Part shown: one piece after another, positions 53,057-61,599 of the stretch
Layout of the letters: every line of letters begins with the position of its first letter
Position numbering within the stretch: position 1 is the stretch's first letter
Origin: Desulfovermiculus halophilus DSM 18834
Lineage (GTDB): Bacteria; Desulfobacterota; Desulfovibrionia; Desulfovibrionales; Desulfothermaceae
NCBI RefSeq assembly: GCF_000620765.1
Contig: NZ_KK211185.1
Location: 125,301 to 189,300, forward strand
Direction: 5' to 3'
Length of the DNA stretch: 64,000 nucleotides
Program-made: the position numbers and the translations under genes
Notes under the pieces: generated by a model
What the model was told of the DNA's origin: nothing
Database searches by the model: none
What the model saw: only the letters and a program-made list of their open reading frames with translations

Positions 53057-53968
53057 CTAAAGCAGGGAAATGACCAGGGGCAGGGAGATACCGGAGACAA
53101 CGGTCGTGCTCAGGATCAGGGCGGCCAAAAGCTCTGGCGAACGATTGAAGTTGATGGCGTACATCAGTGGCAGCAGGGCGGACGGGCCGGAGGTCTGGAG
53201 CAGGGCTACGTTATGTTCCAGGGCCGGGAAGGAGAACAGGTTGAGAATCCGGTCGGCCAGCAGGGGAGAGGCAAACAGCCGGATGCCGACCGCCAAAACG
53301 ATGGCCCAGGCGTAGACCTTCCAGTGCCTGCTCAAGGAGATTGTGGCCAGCTGCAGTCCAAGGACGAATATGAGCAGCGGAATCGCCCCCTCGGCCATGA
53401 GGTGCACCCCTTTGGCCAGTCCGGAGGGGAGCTGCCAATGCGCGGCGGTAAAGATCAGGGCCAGGAGCATGGCGTGAAAGATGGGGATCTTGAGCACATC
53501 CATGAGCATGTCCCTGGTATGGGCCTTGTCGCTGCTGACGAAAATGGCCAGCGTGGTCAGGGGGATGTTGAAGACCACAAAAATGATCACCGACATGGGA
53601 ACGGCCTGCTGACCATAAGTGAAATAGATCAGGGGCAGGCCGAAGTTGCCGATATTGATCATGGAGCAGGCCAATATGAAGGATATTCGATCCTGGGGTG
53701 ACAGGCGAAGGGCACAAGCCGCCAGCCTGCCCAGGATCAGCATGGCCCCGGTGAGCAGGACCATGAACAAAAACGGCTGCCAGAGTTCGGGCAGTGTGGT
53801 CTGATGCCGGGTCAGGGAATCAAAGACCAAAAGCGGGGCGAAGACATTCAGGGCCAGACCGGCGATTTGCTTGATGTCCGGCTGAAAGAAGCGCTGGCAG
53901 AAAATGGCGATGCCTACAATGAGCAGCAGGGGGAGGAGTGATTGGTTGAATATGAGCAGGAATTGCAT
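53057..53968 (-). CDS. AEC (auxin efflux carrier) family transporter
   Basis: A 303-residue inner-membrane carrier of the AEC family with about ten hydrophobic helices in two five-helix halves. Recognisable blocks are LIVGIAIFCQRFF, FILACSMINIGNFGLPLIYFTYG (key part MINIGNFGLPL) and the C-terminal LLQTSGPSALLPLMYAINFN. Bacterial members export organic acids such as malate, but the substrate here is unknown. ATG 53968 (MQFLLIFNQSLL) is chosen because it begins the first helix; the longer upstream frame is not family-like. It is divergent from the lipoprotein gene across 122 bases. Confidence 0.88.
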   Translation of the reverse strand: MQFLLIFNQSLLPLLLIVGIAIFCQRFFQPDIKQIAGLALNVFAPLLVFDSLTRHQTTLPELWQPFLFMVLLTGAMLILGRLAACALRLSPQDRISFILACSMINIGNFGLPLIYFTYGQQAVPMSVIIFVVFNIPLTTLAIFVSSDKAHTRDMLMDVLKIPIFHAMLLALIFTAAHWQLPSGLAKGVHLMAEGAIPLLIFVLGLQLATISLSRHWKVYAWAIVLAVGIRLFASPLLADRILNLFSFPALEHNVALLQTSGPSALLPLMYAINFNRSPELLAALILSTTVVSGISLPLVISLL

Positions 53969-54090
53969 GCGCGCGTCCGCGATATGGGAGTTGACTGAAA
54001 GGAGCCGTCTGTCTATCGTGAATGCACTGGGAAAGCAACCCGTCAGATAACCGTGAGCCGGCGGCTGAAAAGCCGATGAGGAGAACACTT

Positions 54091-54837
54091 ATGAAACGCA
54101 TTTTTTTCAGCCTGGGAATGCTGATGCTGATTGCAGCATGTACCGGGTACAAAAGCCAGGAAACGCCTTTCAGGCCGCCGGAATCCATAGCCAACATGCA
54201 GACGGCTGCCGGAGCCCAGGTAGCCTCCGTGGCCTACGATGATCCGGAAAAGGCCGAGCAGGCCTTTGGCTTCAACATCCGCAAGGCCGGATTGCTTCCG
54301 GTGCAAGTGGTCATCGACAATGCTGGGACGAACTCTCTGACGGTCGTACCCGGACAGACCTTTCTCATCGACGATCAAGGCAACTATTGGAATCTTTTGG
54401 ACCGGCAAACAGCCTATGAACGGGTGGAGGAGAGTTCGGAATACGCCCGGATCGCGGGCCAGGCCGGCAAGAGATCGCTTCTCGGAGCTGCCGGCGGGGC
54501 CGTGGTCGGGGCGGCTGTGGGTATTTTGACCGGTGAAAACGTGGGCGCAGCCCTGGGCAAGGGCGCTGCGGTCGGAGCTGCCGGAGGCGCGGTCCTGGGC
54601 GGAAGCGAAGAGCTGGCCTCAAACAAGGCTGAACGCCGGATCAGCCAGGATCTGGCGGACAAGAATCTGGAAAACCGGACCGTTGGACCGCGCATGCTGG
54701 GACGAGGGTTTCTGTTCTTTCCCGGTGAAGCTCCCTCGGCAGCAAAGCTGCGTCTGCAGCTCAAGGACGATGCGGGCGGAGAGGTGCATAACCTTGTTCT
54801 GGACCTCTCCCAGGCAGCAGGGGGCATGGAGGATTGA
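54091..54837 (+). CDS. Lipoprotein with glycine-zipper segment
   Basis: A 248-residue exported lipoprotein: MKRIFFSLGMLMLIAAC has a lipobox LIAAC, with Cys17 as the lipidated residue. Residues around 130-175 form an alanine/glycine-rich zipper (LGAAGGAVVGAAVGILTG and ALGKGAAVGAAGGAVLGG), a membrane-inserting pattern found in outer-membrane-associated proteins. The N-terminal part after the signal and the C-terminal FLFFPGEAPSAAKLRLQL are strand-rich. AGGAG lies 8 bases before the ATG. No enzymatic function can be assigned. A hairpin lies in the gap that follows. Confidence 0.85.
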   Translation: MKRIFFSLGMLMLIAACTGYKSQETPFRPPESIANMQTAAGAQVASVAYDDPEKAEQAFGFNIRKAGLLPVQVVIDNAGTNSLTVVPGQTFLIDDQGNYWNLLDRQTAYERVEESSEYARIAGQAGKRSLLGAAGGAVVGAAVGILTGENVGAALGKGAAVGAAGGAVLGGSEELASNKAERRISQDLADKNLENRTVGPRMLGRGFLFFPGEAPSAAKLRLQLKDDAGGEVHNLVLDLSQAAGGMED

Positions 54838-54958
54838 TCTTTCGAATTCACTGAATACGACAACGACACTTTGATATGACCTTGTCGGGGATTGGTCCAA
54901 GGACACTGTGAGTTCAGGAAAATGCCGCTGTAGAATGAATATTCGTCGCAGAAGTAGA

Positions 54959-54993
54959 GGCAGCCACGCGCCTGCGCATGGCTGCCGTCTTTT
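54959..54993. terminator. Hairpin between convergent genes
   Basis: GGCAGCCACGCG (54959-54970) pairs with CGCATGGCTGCC (54975-54986) with one mismatch, and GTCTTTT follows on the plus strand. It lies between the lipoprotein stop and the end of the convergent ARMT1-like gene. The rest of 54838-55033 shows no gene. Confidence 0.6.
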
Positions 54994-55033
54994 CGGCCGC
55001 CGGGCCTGAACCAGGTGAACCAAGGCCAGGGGG

Positions 55034-56800
55034 TCAGGATCTGCGGACGAACCGGCGTTCCATGCTGGCGTCGAAAAACTTGCCTATCCCGTATTCCCGC
55101 CGCCGGAAGAAACGTTCCGGGTTGGGGCCGATGATCTGCATCTCCGGATATTTTTGCTGTACCTCCAGGGCGATCTGCATCTCTTTGGTGCATCCGGTGG
55201 AGTAGGTCGCGTCCTTCCCGGCCCAGATCGGCGGAATCTTTTCCCCCATGAGCTCGAAGCTGGTTTCAATATCCTCCACGGTCTGGAACCTCCAGATATC
55301 CAGCAGACCGCTGCGCTGAACGATTTCCCACATATACATCAGATCGTCCGCATCCATGCCAGACTCGAAATGCTCGGCCGGGTTGATGATGTACGTCTTT
55401 TCCAGCTTGGTGCGCAGATAGTGGACAAAAGTGTTCAGGACCGTAATGGCGGTTTGGGTCTGACCCGGAATGCTGCCCACGATCGCGCTGTAAAACATGA
55501 CCTTCTGCCCGTTGTCATGTGCCTTGAGCATCCGGCGCTTAATCCGTTCAGCCTTGAGCACCAGATCCTTTTCGGAGTGGATGTCCACCTTGGGGGATTT
55601 CGGCTTGTAGCTGAAGTGCACTGTTCCGTCCTCATCCCGGTAAAAGGCCAGTATGTCCCGGGTGAACTGATGGGAGCTGTACACCAGGCGGTGGTAGTTG
55701 CCGCTGCCCTTGGCAATGACTACATCCGATTCTTTCCAGGCCCGGGCAAAGGTGACCGAGGTCCGGTACATATTCAGCCTTTCCCTGGTGCCGTCTGAAA
55801 TGACCACCAGGTCGTTGGCCCGCAACGTGTCCAGAAGGTCGTTCTTGGAGATGTTGCTGTCTTCGATCAGCCGTGCGCCATTGAGGAACTCGGAGAGCAC
55901 CGGGTCGTTCTCATAGTCCCAGAAGATTGGGTAGTCATAGTAGAACCCCTCCTTCAGGGCCAGGATGACCTTGTGTCCCAGCCGGTGAAAAGCCTGGACA
56001 ATCATCAGGTCAAAGAGGATGCCCCCGGCCGAGTTGGGCACGTACAGGATCTTCATCCCCCGGTTCTGGGTTCCGAAGATATCGGTCATGGTCTGTTCGA
56101 AATCTGTCCAATCCCTGCCGATCTCCCGGTCCACTTCGTCGGGCTGCGGAGAAAAGTCCTCGATTTCCCAGATCGCGTTCCAGGTGGACAGGCAAAAGAG
56201 GCGCTTGAACTCCAGGATGTCCAGCTGCCAGCGCAAGTCCTGGATCCTCTTGCAGCCCATGGTCGAACTGGGACAGGCGCTGATGAATCTCTTGAACAGG
56301 GCTGTATGCATGAACTTGTGGGCCCGGGCATTGAATGTCTTTTTCCGCTCCTGGTAAGGATCCTGAAGCGCACTTTGGCTGAGAAAGATGGTCAAAAGCC
56401 ATTTCATGAGCCGGGAGGGAATGACAAATGGGTAGCGCAGGGTGTTTTGAAACTTGTAGCGGCACAAGGCGACGATTTTTCGCCGCAGATACGGATCCAG
56501 CGGGATGTGCCGGATCAGAAGGACCAGCCTGCGCCATGTGGCCCGGTACTCGTTCCGCAGCTCAGCAGTCATCTCCGATTTGAGCAGGTTGTCCAGCATC
56601 CAGTCCGTGCAGGGAGCAAAAAACTGCCCCTCCTGCATATCGACCAGAAACCGGAGCTGGTCCAGGGAGGCGTTCTTGTCCGGAGCGATCAAATGCTCCA
56701 GGTTGTTTTTGGTCATAAAGTGCAAAAGCCAGGCATCAAGGTACGGATCCCGGCCGTAGGCCAGGTCGGCGATTGATTTCACTTCCGGCAGGTTATTCAC
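55034..56800 (-). CDS. ARMT1-like (DUF89) damage-control phosphatase family protein
   Basis: A 588-residue protein. The C-terminal two-thirds match the ARMT1-like DUF89 metal-dependent phosphatase fold: MKILYVPNSAGGILFDLMI, VVISDGTRERLNMYRTSV and ESDVVIAKGSGNYHRLVYS supply Asp/Asn/Lys residues of the metal site. DUF89 enzymes dephosphorylate over-phosphorylated or damaged sugar phosphates. The N-terminal 200 residues are helical and not recognised. GTG 56800 is chosen since GGAGAG lies 6 bases upstream; an in-frame TTG at 56837 is possible. Its substrate is unknown. It is divergent from the small membrane protein gene. Confidence 0.7.
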   Translation of the reverse strand: MNNLPEVKSIADLAYGRDPYLDAWLLHFMTKNNLEHLIAPDKNASLDQLRFLVDMQEGQFFAPCTDWMLDNLLKSEMTAELRNEYRATWRRLVLLIRHIPLDPYLRRKIVALCRYKFQNTLRYPFVIPSRLMKWLLTIFLSQSALQDPYQERKKTFNARAHKFMHTALFKRFISACPSSTMGCKRIQDLRWQLDILEFKRLFCLSTWNAIWEIEDFSPQPDEVDREIGRDWTDFEQTMTDIFGTQNRGMKILYVPNSAGGILFDLMIVQAFHRLGHKVILALKEGFYYDYPIFWDYENDPVLSEFLNGARLIEDSNISKNDLLDTLRANDLVVISDGTRERLNMYRTSVTFARAWKESDVVIAKGSGNYHRLVYSSHQFTRDILAFYRDEDGTVHFSYKPKSPKVDIHSEKDLVLKAERIKRRMLKAHDNGQKVMFYSAIVGSIPGQTQTAITVLNTFVHYLRTKLEKTYIINPAEHFESGMDADDLMYMWEIVQRSGLLDIWRFQTVEDIETSFELMGEKIPPIWAGKDATYSTGCTKEMQIALEVQQKYPEMQIIGPNPERFFRRREYGIGKFFDASMERRFVRRS

Positions 56801-56977
56801 AGAAATCTCTCCAGGAAAGGTCTGTGTGGAGTAGGTCAATTGCGGTCAACACATTGCAAAGATCCCGGGTCCAGCTTATCATATCCTGCATGTTTTCAGT
56901 CCTGCAGACCGGGAATCAGCTCATTTTTCGTAGACTGCCAAGGTCGGCAGCTGACCATGACCAGGAGGAATTGGAAG

Positions 56978-57250
56978 ATGCATCTGCATAGAACCAAGAA
57001 GAATGCTCCGCCCCCGATCACAGAGATGTGGCGTTTTTTATTTCTTCTGGGACTGGTCATGCTCAATTACCCCTTCTTGATCATCTTTGACAAGGTATAT
57101 CTCATCTTCGGCATTCCCCTATCTGTTGTGTACCTCCTGGTGGGGTGGCCTCTGTCCATCCTGGTCATCTACCTCTTTTCCAGGGGCCTGACCTTCGAAG
57201 AGGAGCAGCCCAGGGATATATCCCGTAGTGATCAAGGAAGCTTGCAATGA
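56978..57250 (+). CDS. Small two-helix membrane protein coupled to the transporter fusion
   Basis: A 90-residue protein with a basic N-terminus (MHLHRTKKN) and two transmembrane segments, MWRFLFLLGLVMLNYPFLIIF and YLIFGIPLSVVYLLVGWPLSIL (given as landmarks). AGGAGG precedes ATG 56978 by 9 bases. Its stop overlaps the start of the next gene by four bases (ATGA), so the two are translationally coupled. Small two-helix partners of sodium/solute symporter family proteins are known, and this is the likely role, as an accessory subunit. No family name was recognised. Confidence 0.75.
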   Translation: MHLHRTKKNAPPPITEMWRFLFLLGLVMLNYPFLIIFDKVYLIFGIPLSVVYLLVGWPLSILVIYLFSRGLTFEEEQPRDISRSDQGSLQ

Positions 57251-60200
57251 TACATGTGGGTGTCTTGTCCCTGATCATCCTGGGATACTTTGCCCTGCTC
57301 TTTGCCGCCGCCTCTTGGGCTGAGCACAAGGGGAAGAAAAATCGGAGCATAATCGCCAACCCCACGGTCTACACTTTGTCCATGGCCGTGTTTTGCACCT
57401 CCTGGACCTTTTACGGGAGTGTGGGGCGGGCGGCAACCACCGGCCTTGATTTTATCGCCATATATCTGGGGCCGACCCTGATGGCCTTCACCTGGTGGTT
57501 TTTCCTGCGCAAGATGCTTCGGGTGAGCAAGGAACTCAAGCTGGTTTCCATCGCCGACTTCATCTCCAGCCGGTATGGCAAATCAGTGTTCTTGGGTGCC
57601 GTGGTCACTATCTTCGCCGTGATCGGAATCATGCCCTATATAGCCCTGCAGATTAAGGCGGTGTCGGAAACCTTTACTCTGATCGCATCCGCTCCAGGGC
57701 AAGACGTCATGGGAACTGATTCCTCCTTCTTCTCCCATGTCCTGCGGGTGGATACGACCTTGATCCTGGCCCTGCTGCTGGGGCTTTTCAGCGTTATATT
57801 CGGGGCCAGACATCTGGATGCCTCTGAACGGCATGAGGGGCTGGTGGCGGCCATAGCCCTGGAGTCTGTGGTCAAACTCTTCGCCTTTCTCATGGTCGGT
57901 GTTTTCGTAACCTATGGTCTTTTTGACGGATTCGGGGACATTTTTGCCAAATTTTTGTCCCGCTTCCCGGAAAAACAAGGCCTCCTGCTGCTTGATTCCG
58001 AGTTCAGCTCGTATACCACATGGGCCACATTCATCGTCATGTCCATGATGGCCTTTATGTTCCTGCCCCGCCAGTTTCATATCATGGTGGTGGAAAACAC
58101 CAGGGAAAAACATATCCTCGAGGCTATGTGGCGGTTCCCGGCCTACCTCTTTTTGATCAATATCTTTGTCATCCCCGTTGCCTTGGGAGGTCTGCTGCTC
58201 AATGACGGAGACGCGGGTCAGGCCGACTACTTTGTGGTCTCCATCCCCTTGATGGCCGACCATCTCTGGCTGGGACTCCTGGTCTTTGTCGGCGGTTTTT
58301 CCGCTGCCGCCGGCATGGTCATGCTCTCCTCGGTGGCCTTGTCCACCATGATGTTGAACAACCTGCTCATGCCGGTCATCTTAAAGATCAAGTCCCTGCA
58401 CGGGAACGACATATCCGGCCTGTTGATCAATCTGAAGCGGATTTGCATATTTGTGGCCATCCTGGTCGGGTATGGATTCTACAATGTAATCGGTGAATCC
58501 TACACCCTGGTCAAGATCGGATTCATCTCCTTCATCGGTGCCACCCAGTTCGCCCCAGCCGTACTTTTCGGCCTGTACTGGAAGCGGGCCAACCGAATCG
58601 GGGTGCTAACCGGATTGATTCTGGGGTTCATCGTCTGGTTCTATACTCTTCTGGTTCCATCCTTTGTCTTTTCCGGCTGGTTGGGTGGGGAGATCCTGGA
58701 AGATTGCCTGCTTCATCTCGGTTTCCTCTGTCCGCTGCATTTGTTTGGAATGCAGGGGTTGGATATGTGGAGCCATTCCCTGCTCTGGACCATGTTTTTT
58801 AATGTCGGCGCCCTGGTCAGCCTGTCCTTTCTCTTTGGCCAGGATGAGGTTCAAAAGGAACAGGCCGCCAGATTTGTGGATATATTCAGCAAGACTGGGG
58901 TGGTTGCCAAGAAGCAGCGGCTGAGCAAGGCACCGACTGCGGATGAGCTGATGCAGTTGATGAGCAAGTTTATCGGAGAGAAGAAGGCCCAGGCAGCCAT
59001 CAGTGCCTTTTTGGGTGAGAGGCGAATCGTTGACCCGGAGCTTCCGGAGATCAAGGATTTTACGGAAAGGACCCTGGCCGGGTATGTGGGCAGCGCTCTG
59101 GCCCGAATCATTGTCGAAAACTACCTGGCCGCCCGCGGAAGCAGGATGGAGGATGTGTTTGACATTTTCGGGTCGGTCAATATCAGCAGGGCTGCAACCC
59201 GGGAACAGCTGCAGGTCTTGTTTGAGGCGGCCAAGGTGGTGGCCAGCGGGCAGGACCTGCAAACAATTATGGACAATCTCCTGGATCTTTTGACCCGGCA
59301 GTTTCCATTCGACCTGTGTGTGGTCCGGATCGTTGATGAGCAGGGCAAAAAGCTGCGGCTGATGAGTCAAAAGGGCATGAGCATGCAGCATCTTGATGAT
59401 GCGGACCGGGAGGTGAACCTTGATACCGTGATTGGAGAGGCCTTTCTGACCAATACCATTCAGGTGGTCAACGATACGGATGGGGTGGAGAGGCCGGTTT
59501 CTGCAAAGATCATGCAGCGGGAGGGAATCACCTCCTTCGCCCATGCCCCGATAGCTGTGGAAGGCAGGCCCGTGGGGGTCCTGTCCGCTTTCTCCCGCAC
59601 AGACAAGGGCATTTTTACAGAAGAATTCATCGAGGTCTTTGAAAGCATTGCCGCTCAGTTGGGCATTGCCTGGCGCAATGCCCGCCAGACCGAGCGGCTT
59701 ATCGCCGCCCGCCAGTATAGACGGGAGCTGGAGATCGCCAAAAACATCCAGCTCGGCCTTCTGCCCACATCCCCTCCGGATGTTCCGGGCGCTTCCCTGG
59801 CTGGAGTCTGTGTGACAGCCGATCATGTGGGCGGGGACTACTACGACTTTCTGGTCAACGACGACGACTCCCTGGACCTGGTCATTGCCGATGTCTCCGG
59901 CCACAATATAGCCGCTGCCTTGATTATGGCCGAGGTCAGGACATTCATTCAGGCCCAGTCCTTGAGCAGGAAGCAGCCCAGCAGACTTTCAAGGGACTTG
60001 AACAGATTTTTCCATACCAATCTGGTCAAGACTGAGATGTTCATCACCATGTTCTATCTGAAATACTACCCGCAAAGCAGGGAAATCGCATACTCCAACG
60101 CCGGGCATAACCTGCCCTTGATCTGGAAAAGCAGGCGGCAGGAGTTTCAGGTCCTGGACGCAGAGGGGCTCATCCTGGGGATCAAGCCGGAGGTGGAGTA

Positions 60201-60459
60201 TGAAGAAAAGACAGAGCGGCTGGAGCCCGGGGATGTGCTCGTGCTGTACACCGACGGAATCACCGAGGCCAGGAACCAAATGGGGGATTTTTTCGGCGAG
60301 CAGCGACTCTGCTCCCTTATCCGCGAACAAAGCAGTGCCCATCCCCATGAAGTTATAGACCATCTCCTGAACCAACTGCAGCTGTTTACCGGAAGTGAGA
60401 ACTTCAAAGACGATATCTCCATGGTCGTTATGCGGATTGAGGGGGAATCTGATCCTTGA
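57247..60459 (+). CDS. Sodium/solute symporter domain fused to GAF and SpoIIE-type PP2C phosphatase
   Basis: A 1070-residue membrane protein of unusual architecture. Residues 1-510 form an SSS-family transporter of about 13 helices. Residues 545-640 match the connector of CbrA/CrbS-type sensors (LMQLMSKFIGEKKAQAAISAF and AGYVGSALARIIVEN). A GAF domain follows (about 665-810), then a SpoIIE/RsbU-type PP2C phosphatase (about 845-1065) with VGGDYYDF, VIADVSGHNIAAALIMAEVR (key part ADVSGH), YTDGITEARN and FKDDISMVVM, holding the metal-binding aspartates. CbrA-like proteins normally end in a histidine kinase; here the output is a phosphatase, as in partner-switching. The substrate and the anti-sigma partner are unknown. 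It is coupled to the two-helix protein. Confidence 0.88.
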   Translation: MIHVGVLSLIILGYFALLFAAASWAEHKGKKNRSIIANPTVYTLSMAVFCTSWTFYGSVGRAATTGLDFIAIYLGPTLMAFTWWFFLRKMLRVSKELKLVSIADFISSRYGKSVFLGAVVTIFAVIGIMPYIALQIKAVSETFTLIASAPGQDVMGTDSSFFSHVLRVDTTLILALLLGLFSVIFGARHLDASERHEGLVAAIALESVVKLFAFLMVGVFVTYGLFDGFGDIFAKFLSRFPEKQGLLLLDSEFSSYTTWATFIVMSMMAFMFLPRQFHIMVVENTREKHILEAMWRFPAYLFLINIFVIPVALGGLLLNDGDAGQADYFVVSIPLMADHLWLGLLVFVGGFSAAAGMVMLSSVALSTMMLNNLLMPVILKIKSLHGNDISGLLINLKRICIFVAILVGYGFYNVIGESYTLVKIGFISFIGATQFAPAVLFGLYWKRANRIGVLTGLILGFIVWFYTLLVPSFVFSGWLGGEILEDCLLHLGFLCPLHLFGMQGLDMWSHSLLWTMFFNVGALVSLSFLFGQDEVQKEQAARFVDIFSKTGVVAKKQRLSKAPTADELMQLMSKFIGEKKAQAAISAFLGERRIVDPELPEIKDFTERTLAGYVGSALARIIVENYLAARGSRMEDVFDIFGSVNISRAATREQLQVLFEAAKVVASGQDLQTIMDNLLDLLTRQFPFDLCVVRIVDEQGKKLRLMSQKGMSMQHLDDADREVNLDTVIGEAFLTNTIQVVNDTDGVERPVSAKIMQREGITSFAHAPIAVEGRPVGVLSAFSRTDKGIFTEEFIEVFESIAAQLGIAWRNARQTERLIAARQYRRELEIAKNIQLGLLPTSPPDVPGASLAGVCVTADHVGGDYYDFLVNDDDSLDLVIADVSGHNIAAALIMAEVRTFIQAQSLSRKQPSRLSRDLNRFFHTNLVKTEMFITMFYLKYYPQSREIAYSNAGHNLPLIWKSRRQEFQVLDAEGLILGIKPEVEYEEKTERLEPGDVLVLYTDGITEARNQMGDFFGEQRLCSLIREQSSAHPHEVIDHLLNQLQLFTGSENFKDDISMVVMRIEGESDP

Positions 60460-60525
60460 TAGGGATACTGCGCGCCCTCTCCTGGGAGCGAAAGACGGCT
60501 TGAAAAAATGGATCCTCGACACATT

Positions 60526-60830
60526 TCATGCTTCGTCAGCGCAAGCGTGTCTGCGCCTTGGAAGGCATGTGGGATTGTTTGTATGAAAAACAGTTATTAG
60601 TTAATAGTTGTGAGAATCCAAATCGAAATCGGGATCGCTATCGAAATTGAAAGAATATGTCATTCTGTGCAGCAGGAACCCTCAGTTTATGGATATCGAT
60701 CCCGATCCCGATATCGATTACGAACCCGAAGAAAGGAAATCACCGACAATGGGTAACCACTTTCAATCGGTATCGAAATCGTTTGTATGTTTCGTTAGCG
60801 AAAGCGTGCCCGTCAGGGCATGTGGGCTAG
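60526..60830. repeat. Family C repeat, long copy 5 (inverted)
   Basis: It is the reverse complement of the copy at 36514-36862 over most of its length. It includes a conserved internal block AATATGTCATTCTGTGCAGC (60653-60672) and the palindromic ATATCGATCCCGATCCCGAT tract near 60693. No gene is seen in 60460-60853. Confidence 0.75.
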
Positions 60831-60853
60831 TTTAACCTAAAAGCGAGGAGACA

Positions 60854-61444
60854 ATGGCTACAGGAACTCAACGGCTCGAACAGTGCCTGATCAATCAGTT
60901 CGGTCCGGAAGCTGCGGACTTGGCTCGGATTTTCGATGCATGCCTGGAGCAGGAGTGCACCTCCTATGCAAATATAGATCTGCCGGTGGAGGACAAAAAC
61001 GAATCTCTGCTCACCGCATTTGAGGAGCGGGCCATTGTCCCGGTCCAGAAACGGCCCAGCCAGGGATGGGATTCATGCGGGCTTCGCCTGACGCCGGACG
61101 AAAGCTACTTCATGCCCAGAGTGGCCAGGATACTGTTGGCCAGGGCCAGGGACGAGGGAAAGCTGGATCCTGAGCAGGCAGTACGCGACGTGCTGGATGC
61201 CTGTGCCGGAGAGCAGGCGGGGTCTATGGCTGCCTTGTTTGAAGGGGCCAAGACCCATGTCCGGTCGTTTAAATTTGAGGCAGGGCTGCTCCATCAGGTG
61301 GTGCAGAGTCTGCCTGCCCCGGCTGACCTGCACGCCAGCATGGACACCTTTGTCCTGGCCGGGATCATGAGCCCGTGCACAGGGGCTTCCGTCCCCAGTG
61401 GACTGGCCTGGTTTGAAGTCAACAGGTGCCTGTTCTGGGAATAG
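60854..61444 (+). CDS. Hypothetical protein
   Basis: A 196-residue soluble protein of unknown function. The product is helical in the first half (RLEQCLINQFGPEAADLARIF) and contains seven cysteines, mostly isolated. A short RPSQGWDSCGLRLTPDESYF loop and a C-terminal ASVPSGLAWFEVNRCLFW are its only distinctive parts. GAGGAG precedes the ATG by 4 bases, and composition and codon use match the neighbours, so it looks like a real gene. It begins directly after a family C repeat and stands alone, with no partner gene. I do not recognise a family. Confidence 0.7.
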   Translation: MATGTQRLEQCLINQFGPEAADLARIFDACLEQECTSYANIDLPVEDKNESLLTAFEERAIVPVQKRPSQGWDSCGLRLTPDESYFMPRVARILLARARDEGKLDPEQAVRDVLDACAGEQAGSMAALFEGAKTHVRSFKFEAGLLHQVVQSLPAPADLHASMDTFVLAGIMSPCTGASVPSGLAWFEVNRCLFWE

Positions 61445-61599
61445 GGCTGCCGGAGGGACGGCCCGGGAATGGCCCCGGGCCGCGTTGACAATCGGTCGTA
61501 TCCACTTTAGCGTTCCATGGTGCAGAGTGCAGGGGAACTCCCTTGGTGATAAGCGGGATGCAGGGGAAGGCATGGGCGAGAAAATTCGCGGAGAGGCGC

